Source: Haplosporangium gracile
Lineage: Eukaryota; Mortierellomycota; Mortierellomycetes; Mortierellales; Mortierellaceae
Length of the DNA stretch: 64,000 nt
Direction: 5' to 3'
NCBI GenBank assembly: GCA_015499985.1
Contig: JAAAUF010000103.1
Location: 1-64,000, forward strand
The notes beneath the pieces were generated by a model that worked only from the letters and a program-made list of their open reading frames with translations, was not told where the DNA came from and ran no database searches. Below are positions 13,201 to 24,317 of the stretch, in pieces. The translations under genes and the position numbers were made by a program. Position 1 is the first letter of the stretch; every line of letters starts with the position of its first letter.

Positions 13201-15646
13201 GCTGCTGTTGGTTGTGATGGTGATGGTGACGGTGAAGGTGAGGCATGAAGCGATGGTGTCGAGATGATGGCGATATCTGTTGACCCTTCCGTTTCGAATC
13301 CCGCATGCTCAGGGGTATATCCTCCTCGTCCGAAAGTGGTGATCCACCGTCGTTCGACGCCTTCTTGGTCAGCTTCTTCTTCCGTCCCGTCATCCGTGAG
13401 ACACTAAACATGGAGGGCTGTTCATCTCCCGACAAAAGATCGCCGATCGCTCCTGTCGACATGGACGCGACTTTGGAACCACTATTGAGTGCCATCAAGG
13501 ATCCCGTAGCTCCTACGGTTGGCGAAGAGTTGGTCGACGCCGAAACTCCTTCAGTTCCTGGTACAGAGTTTTGTGTTGTCGTCGTGGGTGTTGAAAGCCC
13601 CACATTCCGCTTAATCATCTCCTTGAACCGTGCTGTCGAAGACGATTCTCGCAGAGGTTCTCCTGTCAGTGGTGTACTGGCGCCAGTGGATTGTCCTCCT
13701 GCGCTTGACGACGGCGATGGTCCGATTCCTGAGCTTTTAGTGACCACCGACAATGGAGCGACACCCATCCCGCTACATCCAAAGGGGATTGAGTAGGTGA
13801 TGTTGGCTGTTGTAGGTATACTAGATCCTGTTGTTGTGGGGCTGTCCTTATTTATACTCACGCCGCTGTTGGTGTGAATCGGTGGTGGAGGTGGCAAAGT
13901 TGGATCCAAGAAGTGTGGTAGCGGTTTCGAAGGTGACAGACTGAACGCCATCCTGGGTGGAGCCCCAGCATTGTTGAACGGTCCTTCTACAGACGAAAAG
14001 GAATTCAAGGAAGATGTTAGACTTCTAGTTGTCTGGTTGGCTTTTCTATCTCACGAAGACAGAGATACCATAAAAAAAGGCTCACCTGCACAAAGATCGG
14101 AATCACTTTCACCGCTGGTTGAATAATGACCTCTGGCGCTATCGCGCGAATCACGCCGATGCCGAAGTTTGCGTAGCCGTGTAGCAAATCCCTTCTTGCC
14201 CCCTCCACTCCCCGAACCACCAGATCCTCCTGCAGTACCACTAGATTTGCCCACACTCTGACTCTTGCGCAGACCATAAACTGGATGGTATCCATGCTGT
14301 CCCGGTTCTGGTGGGTCTTGCAAAATATTCTGGCTGTCGTCCATGGTCCCCGTCTCTGCGGTACTGATGGTGCCGGGGTCGCCAAAAGAAAGTGATCGCT
14401 GACTTGTTGTAGGGGGCTGTATCAAGCCCATGGTTCCAAAGGACGAATAGTACGGACGCAGATCCGGTTTCTTGAAGCCGCTTCCCTTGCCTTTTCCGCT
14501 GATGATAGTCCCATTCCCAGCACTGCTGTTGTTGGTTTCACTGCTGTCTCTCGCGGATAGCTTGACGTTATTATTGGCACTATTGGCATTTGTTCCCTTG
14601 GCAGCTGCAGCAGCTATCTGCGCGGTCAGGGCTGAAGTTGGACTGATTCCAGGACCAACGCCCACTTTGAATGAGACACCGCCTATACTCTTCCGTTTGG
14701 AAGATCGTCTGACCAAATGACTTTTGTTGATATTGCCGCCGCTGCTGCTACTGCCACCTCCACTGCTGCTGGGGTTGATAAAGGGATTGGTACTGACGAA
14801 AGGATTGGTGTTGTTGTTGAGAGCTGAAGAGGTCATGAACTTGGAGACATATGTCGCAGGAGGCATCCCTGTGGGTGAGCTTGGGAGACCCCCGGTAAGA
14901 GCATTCTTGATGGCTAAGTCATTGTTAGTTGTATTTATCCTGAACGAAGAAGCAGGTCGCTGTTGTTGTTGTTGTCCTGGTATTGGTGTTGTGGTCGTCG
15001 TCACGGGTGCAGTTGCGCCAGGGAAACTGTTGTTAGGAGTTGTAGTAGGATGAGAGTTGTATTCAGGGATAAACACAGGTGTAGAGGGAAGGGAGGGAGG
15101 AAGGTGACTTGAAGAGGAGAGCAGGGAAGGATGATGATCTGCATCTATGTCTGCATTGCCCTTATTGTTTGGATTGTTGTTGTTGTTGTTATGCCGCATG
15201 GACTGTGCGTCAAGGGTAAAGAGCAAGGGTGATGAAAATGAAGAAGATCCATAGTTGTTGTTGTTGTTGTTGTCGCCACCAAGAGAGCTTGCACCGCTGT
15301 CAGCGGTGTTGCTGTGATGGTACGAGGAGGAGGAGGGCATGTCCACTTGAGTTCCTGAGAGCAGGATTTGTGTGGGTGGAAGCTGAGGTGAAAGGAGAGA
15401 AGGAGGAGGAAGTGTGGTTGATGTTGTTGTTATCTGTGAGTGCTGTTGTTCTTGTGTGGTTGTGGTAGTGTGTGTATGAGGGAGCTGAGAGGAGGGTGGA
15501 TCGACTTGGGTATTAGGTGTAGGGGGAGAGATGACGAAAGGATGGATGTTGTTGTTTGTGTGAGCGGAGTGAGTGTAGGGTGGTGTAGGTGGTTGTTGCG
15601 GGCCGGGCACTCCGGCGCCAGGGATGTGTGGTTGTCCGGCCTGCAT
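10244..15646 (-). CDS. Large unknown protein with low-complexity N-terminus, coiled coil and C-terminal transmembrane segment
   Basis: Six exons in transcription order: 15646-14086, 13986-11623, 11496-11371, 11224-11098, 10984-10666, 10534-10244; phases agree and give 1,595 residues. I do not recognise the family. Residues 1-520 are Asn/Ser/Thr/Pro-rich and probably disordered. A compact region starts near residue 934 (CPFHVAGAHPLSEC, then GHYAFRIHGDQLEFGKL) and runs into a charged helix (FLEKKAKDSRDLRKEALVK). A second conserved-looking region near 1217 contains YYIELDDLLVEDVDYYRNL. Residues about 1394-1500 are heptad-like and probably coiled coil. One hydrophobic segment, IAITIVTVLILLFFWLIY, lies at about 1522-1539, followed by a 56-residue Ala- and Pro-rich tail. 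A single-span anchor with a large cytosolic body is the simplest topology (inference). The start at 15646 is the first ATG of the open frame, but CATGCAG beside it could be an acceptor, so an extra 5' exon is possible. Confidence 0.7.
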
Positions 15647-16412
15647 GAGATGTATGAGATGAGAGTGGGTATGTATGAAGAATACAAATTACAAGTGCCG
15701 ATTGTCCTGAGTGAGAATGAGGGAGGCGCCTGCACAAACAACAATAATAAAAGAAGGAAGACGGGACCTGCTTTTTGAGAGAAAGAGAGAAGTGGAGAAG
15801 GGGAAGAAAAGAAGGGGAAGAAAAGAAGGAAAAGGAAGGAGGAGCAAACGAGGGGGAGAAAGGAGGTAGCGTGGACAATTATGAATGAGAGAAAGAAAAG
15901 AAAGAAAGAAAAAAAAAGGTGGCCAAAAGCTAGTGCAAGCAGACAACGCGGGTTCTGTTTGCACGGCAAAAAACTGGACGTGAGTAATCTGCTTTACACA
16001 CAAAAGAAATGACTCTACGCTGATTGGATTGGCTTTTCCCAAAGAAGGAAACTAATTCGTTGTGGTTGGGGTCTGAACCTGTTTATGAAATGCAAGTGCC
16101 AGCAGAATAAATACAAAATCGTGTTTGTGATTTGATAGCTCTTCATTTCTCTTTTTTCTTACTTCCTGTTCTCTTCTTTCCACTCTTCCGTACAACCCTT
16201 TACCCTTTTCTCTTTGTTGTTAGACATGTTTGTTTGTCTCCAATCGTTATAGTTTTCTACTTGTACTTCCTTCCTGTTCTTCATCCCTTCCCTTTCTCTC
16301 TGTCGAACCAACTGACAAGCAACACTCACCCTTCGAATACACCCCAACACACACTCACCTTCTCTCTCATTGCCCTTATTCAACTTTTTTTTGCTTCCTC
16401 GTTCAACTCAGA
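15647..16412. promoter_or_regulatory. Divergent promoter region between unknown membrane-protein gene and NPP gene
   Basis: The two start codons lie 766 bp apart on opposite strands. About 15770-15920 is GA-rich on the plus strand, that is CT-rich on the strand of the leftward gene. About 16140-16400 is CT-rich on the plus strand and leads into the rightward gene. This mirror-image arrangement fits two pyrimidine-rich leaders back to back. I found no clear TATA box. Confidence 0.5.
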
Positions 16413-18843
16413 ATGGCTGCCAATTCCTCTTCCAGCCGGCCTCCATCCTCTTCTTTCAGTCGACCTCCATCCTTTTCTTCCAGCCGACCTCCATCCGTCA
16501 TTTGGTCTCTGCGCTCAAACAGCACCGGCGCAATCGCAAACGACAAACGAGCCTCCTTTACTGCCAGGGACAATACAAAGGCAATAGCAAATCGCCCACG
16601 AGCAAGATCGTCCTCCTTCATCAACATCCCTTCTAGTTATGTCCTCGAAGAAAATCTCTTCACTCACAACTCCAAAGCTCGCAAGGTACATTACATTACA
16701 CGTACACGACACTACGAAGTGCTCACTTCTAGTTCTTTTTTTGTCCTAATGACCTTTGCGGTTCATTTATTCCCGATCAGGCCATTCGCTCTCCCATTCT
16801 CGGAATCCAAAAGAGAGAACAAAAAAAAAACAAACGCTCACATAATGCTTTTCTTTGATGTGTCTTTGTTTACTTACAACCCACACACCAACTCCTGTCT
16901 TGCAACAATCTATCATTTTTCATATAGCCTTGGTCATGGCCTAGAATCAAGCAAACTTTCAGACGTCAGTCCAGGAATACAAGGATATCACTGACCATCT
17001 CTGGAGGATTCATCATTCTTTACATCCTCGTCTGGACAGGAGGGTTTCTTCGACACCACCATACCCACTTGCGCCACTTTGATAACAGTTTCCTCAACGA
17101 CAAAGATCGCCGCAGTAGTGTTTTTAGTAGTAGCAGTAGCAGCGTAGGCAGGAACCAGACACGCACCCTGCGGGAACAGGGACAGGCCTGTAACTCAAGG
17201 ATACAGCAGGCTATCCCATTGCCACCTAGGATCTTGTCGAATGGCACCCATGACTTTGACCCCACTGTCATTGTCTTGTCGTTTGATGGTCTGCGGGCGG
17301 ATTATCTCAAGCGGGGGACCACCCCTAATTTTCTGAGCGTCGGTAAGAACACCAAATCAAACCCCTATTGTACGGTTAATTAATTACAGGCATGAGCTTT
17401 TTCTATTACTCCTACTCGGCAGACATTCATCATCAATCGAATCTAACTACGTTCCTTTTTAAATCCTCCTGTCGCTTGAAAATAGCCAATAATGGACTGA
17501 CGGCAAAGTATATGCAGCCTTCGTTTCCAACCTTAACCTTCCCAAACCATTACTCGATGATCACCGGTTTATACCCCTCCAGCCACGGAATCGTCGCCAA
17601 CATGTTCTTTGACCCAAAGTTTAACCAGGATTTCAACTACAAGATCCCTGATAAAAGTTGGGACGCCAAATGGTGGGGCGGTCAACCCGTGAGTACCTTA
17701 TTTCTCCCTTTCTTTAACGAATATGTGTTCCTTTTTCGATTTCCGCACTCTAATTTATTTCCACTTGTCTGATTGTAAATTATAGATCTGGGAGACAGCA
17801 GTGCAGCAGAACCAAAAATCGGCCGTGATTATGTGGCCAGGCGGAGAGTCCGAGAGATCCATTCGACCAACATACCATGTGCGATACAAATCTAATAACC
17901 CTGTTCTGGAGAAAGTGGAGACCATTCTAAAATGGATTGATCTTCCAAGAGAGGAACGCCCGACCGTCATGGCAGCCTACATCTCGGAGGTTGATAATAC
18001 TGGACATTCTAATGGACCCGACTCCAAGCGCTGTAGGTTAATTCTTTCGCATCAGTGCAGAAATGAATGACTTGCGGTGTGCGAAATAATAGAAATCTAA
18101 TTTCTTTGAGGCATTATAATTTTCTTTTTTAACTATTAGGTCAAAGGGCGTTGGGCGAAGTCGATGCAGCATTAGGAGTCCTTCTAGAAGGTCTACGTGC
18201 CCGGAACTTGGACAAGATCATCAACCTCATGTTGGTCAGCGACCACGGGATGTCTTACGTGACTCCCACCCAATGCATCTACTACGACGACTACATCGAC
18301 CCCTCTGACCTCCTCCTTGAAGAATCCCTCCAACCCCATCTCAGCATCCGCACCAAAAGCACAAAACGCACCATGGAGATTTACCATCAACTCAAACGCG
18401 CTCAATTGAAGGACAACCTGCCATTTAGGGTTTATAAAAGGGAAGAGATCCCAGCACGGTACCACTACTCGGATAATGATAGAATCGCACCCGTGGTGGT
18501 GATGGCCGATCCTGGGTATGTGATGACTCGACGGGATATGGGACTGGATGTGGTCGGCGTTCATGGATGGGACAACGAGTCTGAGGATATGCGGGCAATC
18601 TTTATGGCCTCTGGACCCTCCTTCCCGCCGCTGCAAGCCAACCCTGCTGCTACTGGTACCGGTACTGACGGCGAAGATATCAACAGGACAGGCTCCGAAA
18701 TCCCCAACGAGAGTAACAACGATAGTTTGCCACCATTCGAGAACGTCGAGTTGTACGAGATTATTGCACGGACGGTCGGGCTTCAGATTGCAGAGGGCTC
18801 AACCGACGGTCTCCATCGTGGCTATCTCGCCAAACCTTGTTAA
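16413..18843 (+). CDS. Type II membrane nucleotide pyrophosphatase/phosphodiesterase (NPP family)
   Basis: Five exons: 16413-16685, 16928-17342, 17486-17688, 17786-18032, 18140-18843; 613 residues. A Ser/Arg-rich cytosolic N-terminus with SSSRPPS-like repeats precedes one transmembrane helix at about 114-132. The catalytic domain belongs to the alkaline-phosphatase superfamily. Expected metal ligands and nucleophile are visible: Asp211 in VIVLSFDG, Thr247 in PTLTFPNHY, Asp367 and His371 in EVDNTGHSNGP, Asp414-His415 in LVSDHGM, and His521 in GVHGWDN. The GLYPSSHGIVANMF block is also typical. Family members hydrolyse nucleotide triphosphates and phosphodiester bonds outside the cytosol and in yeast (Npp1/Npp2) serve phosphate scavenging. 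Length and domain order match yeast NPPs, and nothing suggests inactivation. Confidence 0.93.
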
Positions 18844-19206
18844 CCAGATCCGCCTCAGTCGCAGTCTTCGACTTCATTTCTGTTTTTCTTAATAACTATT
18901 TTTTGTATTTTCTTGTCACTTTATCCCTCTCATTCTGCACCTTCGCACCATTTAGACAACGTAATATAATAGATCATGAACATGAATATGTGTGTTTCAT
19001 TACGGGAACTATATAGCAAAAAAAGGATATCATAATATATGTGTGTGTGTGGCTCCAACGGTTGTGTGTGCTTGAGTTTCTCGTTCATATGTTTGCATTT
19101 CAAATTTCGTTCACTCTTCTTGATTGCAGAGAAAGCAAAGAAAAAGATGTCGAAAGTGAGATGGGAAAGGTGTACTGTTGGATGATGCGAAAACAAAGAT
19201 GAGGGT
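18844..19206. terminator. Shared 3' region between convergent NPP and VAP genes
   Basis: A 363-bp AT-rich stretch between two convergent stop codons, presumably holding both 3' untranslated regions. No coding potential is visible. A short (TG)n run lies near 19040. Confidence 0.5.
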
Positions 19207-19936
19207 TTAGAAAAAGAGATAGGCAAACAAGAAGGCGATGACCGCTGCTCCTGCGACATAGGTAACGGGATAACCCTCCTGTTGGTTGTTCTTCAAATGA
19301 ACGGCAGTCATGGTGGGTGCCGATGAAGATCCAGCCTCTGGCTTGCGTTGACGCAGCTGTGTAATTATTAAAATAGGATCAGAAAAGGGAGAGGATGAGG
19401 AGAGATTTTGAGAGCCATTAGTGAGTTGAAATTAATGGCGGTGTGTCTTGGTGCATCGTAGCATGTGTACACTCGTGCAAATACAACGCCAGCATACCAA
19501 AAAAAAATGGCATGGATCAGATCGACCGAATATATAAACGGCGTCATAGAAAAAAGAGCATGAAACATCATGAAAACACTTACAGAGGTGGCCTCCCGCT
19601 GAAGCCTCTCCACGGAGCTCTGAAGGTTGTGGATAGTCTCCTGTGCAGACTCAAGTTCGCGCTTCAAGATGCCCACATCTGCCGACGACGACGTAGTAGT
19701 AGTGGTGTGAACAGAAAGGGCTTGCTGGGCAGTTTGGCGAGCGGGTGAAGCAGGGACAGTGCTGTTGCTGTTGTTGACTGGGTCGCTAAAGGTAATGTGA
19801 GACGAAGGGGAAGGTGAGGCCTCGAGTTCCTCCTCCTTGATCTGGGTGATCTCGTGGCCCAGTGGTGGCAAGAACGCGCATCGAATCTTTTTTTCCCGAA
19901 TCTGATCCTTTGCGTCTCTTTCAACCGTAGGCCACT

Positions 19937-19983
<47 letters not shown>

Positions 19984-20880
19984 ATTTGTCACCGTTGTGA
20001 TTGTTTTTGTCGTTGTCAGGCGTCAGTCGATCCGATAGTATGATGATGCATTGAGAGGAATAGTAATTATAATTTTGGTTAGAAGAACACACAAAAGGAC
20101 TAAGCTCTCAGAACACAGGAGCTATTCTTGTTCTATTGTGCAGAGTTGCATTTTGAAGGATAATACAAGCAGACCAAGAGAGAGAGAATGAAAGAGAGCT
20201 CAACTCAACATACCAAGTCCTGGGGCGCCAATAGCTCGCGTTCTGCAGTGATAGCAACACTTTGGACCAAGAACTTGTCCTTGCACTTGAAGTCGATTGG
20301 GGGATCATCCTTCATGGCCTGCATTTGAACTGGTTGGCCGTCATTCGGAGAAAAAAAAGAGGGTTTTATATAGTCAGTTCCAAGCTGCCTAAATGGTTAA
20401 GCCTGCTTCCATGCAAGAACAAAAAAAATGTCTTTCATTGCTAGCTATATTGAGTGGTTGTCGTCATCCTTGTTCTGGCGCTGAACTAGTCCATTAGTCC
20501 TCTGCACGCTCGGTCGGTCGAAAAAAGATTAACAGTGTTAAAAGTGGGGCGACTGGCTGGCGGGCGAGTTTTGTCGCCTGTCTTAGAAGGGTTTTTTACC
20601 TTGAACCTCCAGTTCTTGACCAGGCTCGACTCGTCCAGAGTTGGGGCGGACGCAGTACTGCTTGGGCGCTGTGGTCTTGACTTTAAATGCAATGGGCAAC
20701 TGTGTTGGGTTGCGGATGATGAGTGACTCTTTGATGGCGTCGGTGAGAGGCCCTATATGAAATAATGTTTTGTTCAGCCTTGTTTGTTATATGATGGTTG
20801 AAGAGTACGACAGTTGAGGCAAGGGCTGTTTGCTTACTGCGGAAGGCGAGCTGGCTGGAGGGTTCGAGTTCGATGGACAT
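19207..20880 (-). CDS. SCS2: VAP/Scs2-family ER membrane protein with MSP domain and tail anchor
   Basis: Five exons in transcription order: 20880-20838, 20752-20600, 20329-20214, 19934-19584, 19356-19207; 270 residues, phases consistent. Residues 1 to about 125 form an MSP domain starting MSIELEPSSQLAF and carrying the VAP signature FKVKTTAPKQYCVRPNSG, then KDDPPIDFKCKDKFLVQS. A Ser/Thr-rich linker and a short coiled coil (about 190-220) lead to the C-terminal membrane segment at about 252-270. Known VAPs sit in the ER membrane and bind FFAT motifs of lipid-transfer proteins, making ER-plasma membrane and other contacts. Length and architecture match yeast Scs2. The acceptor of exon 4 directly follows a (CAA)n tract. 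Confidence 0.93.
19938..19982. repeat. (TTG)15 microsatellite in VAP intron 3
   Basis: Fifteen TTG units on the plus strand, that is (CAA)15 in the VAP transcript, ending three bases before the AG of the exon 4 acceptor. It occupies the place where a pyrimidine tract would be expected. Confidence 0.95.
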
Positions 20881-22300
20881 GGTTGTCTGTGTATGTGAAA
20901 GGTGTAAAGTGGTAGGTGTGAGCGTTGTGAGTGAAGAGGAGTAAAGTGTGAAGGAGAGGAGGAGAACAAACAAAGGAGTGGGGCTTCCTTTTGTTGAAGG
21001 AGAAGAAATATGAAAAAAATTCAGAGTCTATTTTTCTACAGCCTGCGAACGTACTGATCGGGTTAAACACACACAACTAGTCAAGTACGTATGCACCACC
21101 TCCATCACCGCCAATATCCATGACAAGAACAAACAACCCTCGCACTTTCAACCAAATGTCCTCCATGACCGAAATCGTGGCAAATGTCGTTCATATCCCC
21201 TCTCCCCCCTCCCTGGCAGTTGTCGTTGTGATATTTTATTTTGCTGTACCTTCATATGTCAACCAGCGACAAATCTCTTTTTTTCGCTTTACGAAGATAG
21301 ATGCTGCATTTTTGAGAGCCATGATGGAAAGAAACGCATGTACAAACAAACAACAAACGCGATATTTAATAACTGCACGAGAATATAGAGCCAACCGGGA
21401 TACCCCTCTATCTCATGTTTGAACGTATGCAATAACTGGTTGGGATCTATCCTGGCACTTTAGGAAGCACGAGTTAACTTCTTTTTTATATGAAGACACA
21501 GAAGCAGCATCACCACGATGATGACTTTCGTATACACTCTAATCTTCTCCGTCCTCTTTCTTCTTTTGTTGAATAGGGAACAAAGGCGTCCTAATTCGGA
21601 CACTGTTGACTGCATCTTCTTCGCGACATAGGGTAGATATCTCATATTTTGAATATGTTCAGATTTGGTGGCAATACAAAACCTCCTCAGCTGGCAACGC
21701 CGAACAGTATGCTAAGTATGTTATGCAACTCGATCCTGAACGCCTTTAATGCGGTGGTAATCCGCCAACACTTGCAGAATTGTTCTGGATCGCGATGTTA
21801 TCATGTCAAGCATGTAACCAGGTATGGTGCGAAGAAGACATTCAAATACACATAAAAAGGGAATACCTGTAAGTCAAACGTATGATCACTCAGCTGATAT
21901 TCGTATTGACGCCTTGTCAAGGCCAGCTACATAACCGCCAAGTGCGGTAGTGACACCATGGGACTTCAGGCAAATCCTACGCCGCCAAGTCTGAAGGGTC
22001 ATGTGACCCTGATCCCGTAATGAGCTCATTTCTTTTTCAGCGTTTCCCCCAACGCTTCCGATTCAACACGTTTTTTTTCTCCTACAACACACACAAACAC
22101 ATCCATTCTCCACTCTTCACTCTTCTCCTCGCCACTTTACCGTTCATCAAACATCCTCACCCTCTATCCCTGTCAAGGCTGGTTCACACGCCTTTCACGC
22201 CCGATCCCTGCATCACGGTTCCTTGGAGCCCACACATCAACATATACCTACACATCAACCCCACAACAAAAGGCAACAGAATTACAGCTTACGAACGACG
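20881..22300. promoter_or_regulatory. Divergent intergenic region between VAP and lipase genes
   Basis: About 1.4 kb between divergent start codons. The part next to the lipase (22030-22200) is CT-rich on the plus strand and resembles the leaders of the other genes. An inverted repeat GGGTCATGTGACCC sits at 21996-22009. I see no gene; the short ORFs here show no recognisable similarity. Confidence 0.5.
21996..22009. promoter_or_regulatory. Inverted repeat with E-box-like core upstream of the lipase
   Basis: GGGTCA and TGACCC are exact reverse complements separated by TG, placing a TCATGTGA core inside a symmetric site. Such cores are bound by bHLH factors in other eukaryotes; any function here is a guess. 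It is about 290 bp upstream of the lipase ATG. Confidence 0.3.
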
Positions 22301-24208
22301 ATGCTGATGAACACAACTTCATTTCTCGCGTCGCATCTGCGCGCAACCATCTCTGCAGCCTTCAGCTCAACGGTCAGTCTCACTGTTGCCCTGAGGTCAA
22401 AGATCGGTCTCTTGGGTGAACAAATGACCCACAGCCAGAATGATTCTTCTTCGTCGATGCGTCAACAGCAGCAGCAACATGAGCAAGAATATCATAAACA
22501 GGACCGCTCCGGGTCATTATCGTCCAAACTCCGGGAGTATCAGCAAGAGCAGTTGACGGTGTCTGCTTCTGCATACCACCAGCAAGAGTTGGAGGGAACA
22601 CTCCCGCTTCCCCTTCCTCGGTTGGCACACGAACAGTACCCTTCTCTCCAACCCTGGAAGAACCTTGACCGGCGGATCAAGAACTTTGGGCTGACGATGC
22701 CTGTCAGCGCTAATTATATCGCCCCACGCCATCCTATTGTCCTCTGTCATGGTGAGTAAACTTGTTTTCAACTTCTTTTCACGCGCTGTTCTCTCACTTG
22801 TGTACGTTCGACACGTGGAAAGACCACGGGGCAAGATTTTATTTATGCGACCTATGCACTGTGTCTCCTTGTCTGCGTCTATGTCTCTCTTCCCTCGCTT
22901 ACCATTGGTTTTTGATTTTTGTTTGCCCACCCAGGCTTGTTCGGATTCGACAAGATGGGACCAGTGAACATGCCCTGGCTACAGGTCCATTACTGGAACG
23001 GGATCCACAACGCCCTGACTAAACTCGGTGCGAAAGTTGTTGTCGCCGGGGTGCCTAGGTAAATACCATTCCAATATTGGTGCATTCTCCTTTACATTGC
23101 TCTCACTCCATTCCCTTCCGCCCCAGTCCCGACCTCAAACCCAACAAACAACAAACCTGTCAGAAATTGCCTGTATTTTTGGGCGAAGTCACAACCGCTC
23201 AAAAATTGGGAACTACAACAATCTTAACCGTCTCCCGGACACTAAATGTACTCATCGGCCTTTTTTTTCTTTCCTTCTTGTATTGTAATAGAACTGGAGC
23301 TATCCGCGAACGCGCCGAGGATTTGAACAGAATTTTGTCGGCCACGATGGAAGGCAGTTCTGTCAACTTCATTGCCCATTCAATGGTAAATTCGCCTTTT
23401 AGGCGTCTTGCACCATAATAGCGAGATCACATTAGGGCGTAACTACATTTTTTTTTTTTTCGCTTTTCAAAAGACCTATTAACATTCTTTCTTGACTTTT
23501 TTTTCCTAATAGGGAGGATTGGACAGTAGATATCTTATTAGTCATATCCACGACAAGAACTACCACGTCGAATCCCTCACGACATTCTCGACACCTCATC
23601 GTGGCAGTCCAATGATGGACTGGTTCAGAGACAACATCGGTGTCGGTTTTTTGCAACAGTCTGAGGAGGAAGCCATGCGTAAATTGGGAGAGGAGGCCTC
23701 CCGACTTGCTGCCGCTGCTGCAGCTGCAGCTGTCAGTACTGCATCTACCCCTGAATCCAAAGCCGCTGCAGCTCAGGAAGCAGCACAACATTCGAGAAAC
23801 ATGCAGGCCCCCCTGTGGAGTCGATTTTTGATCCCCTTCTTGGACACGCCTGCATATGCCAACCTGACGACGGAGTACTGCACTCAGGTGTTCAACCCCA
23901 ACACGCCCAACGACCCGCAGGTGGCTTATTACTCTTATGGAGCTTCCGTCCCTCGTTTGCCCATCTGGGCACCCTTGGGGTTCCCCTGGGAGGTGATCAA
24001 CGCCAGAGAGGGCGAGAATGATGGACTGGTCTCTGTGGCCAGTGCCCGGTGGGGTAAATACATCGAGACGGTCGAGTGTGACCATTGGGACCTTAACAAT
24101 CGCTGGCGGTTGAAGATCGGATACCCTTCTAGCACGACTGGATCGCCGTTTGATGCGGTCGAGCTTTATATGTCTGCTGCTACTAGGCTCTTCCATGAGG
24201 GGCACTAA
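22301..24208 (+). CDS. TGL2: Alpha/beta-hydrolase lipase, Tgl2-like (related to bacterial family I lipases)
   Basis: Four exons: 22301-22751, 22935-23058, 23292-23385, 23513-24208; 454 residues. The hydrolase fold begins with HPIVLCHGLFGFDKMGP (oxyanion His150-Gly151). The nucleophile elbow is FIAHSMGG with Ser222, the acid is probably Asp393 in GENDGLVSV, and the base His414 in ECDHWDLNN. This layout matches bacterial Pseudomonas/Burkholderia-type lipases and yeast Tgl2, a mitochondrial triacylglycerol lipase. The first 100 residues are not conserved in character: the extreme N-terminus (MLMNTTSFLASHLRATISAA) is hydroxylated, basic and lacks acidic residues, which would suit a mitochondrial presequence (inference), and it is followed by Gln-rich sequence. 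An Ala-rich insertion lies in the probable lid region, residues about 265-315. An in-frame ATG at 22223 is an alternative start. Confidence 0.9.
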
Positions 24209-24317
24209 AAACCCTCTCATTCATCTTTTATTTATGTGAATGAAAAAAATATATATTGTAATAAACGAAGTATGTGTACAGTTGTTTTTTTAAGAGAAGG
24301 ATCGGCTTTAGTGCATT
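24209..24317. terminator. Short convergent 3' region
   Basis: Only 109 bp separate the lipase stop codon from the stop codon of the leftward gene. An AATAAA occurs at 24260-24265 on the plus strand, so the two transcripts probably overlap at their 3' ends. Confidence 0.5.

Noticed and set aside
15430..15969. 179-codon minus-strand ORF overlapping the start of the unknown membrane-protein gene
   Set aside because: Low-complexity Phe/Ser/His sequence in another frame, derived from the CT-rich leader.
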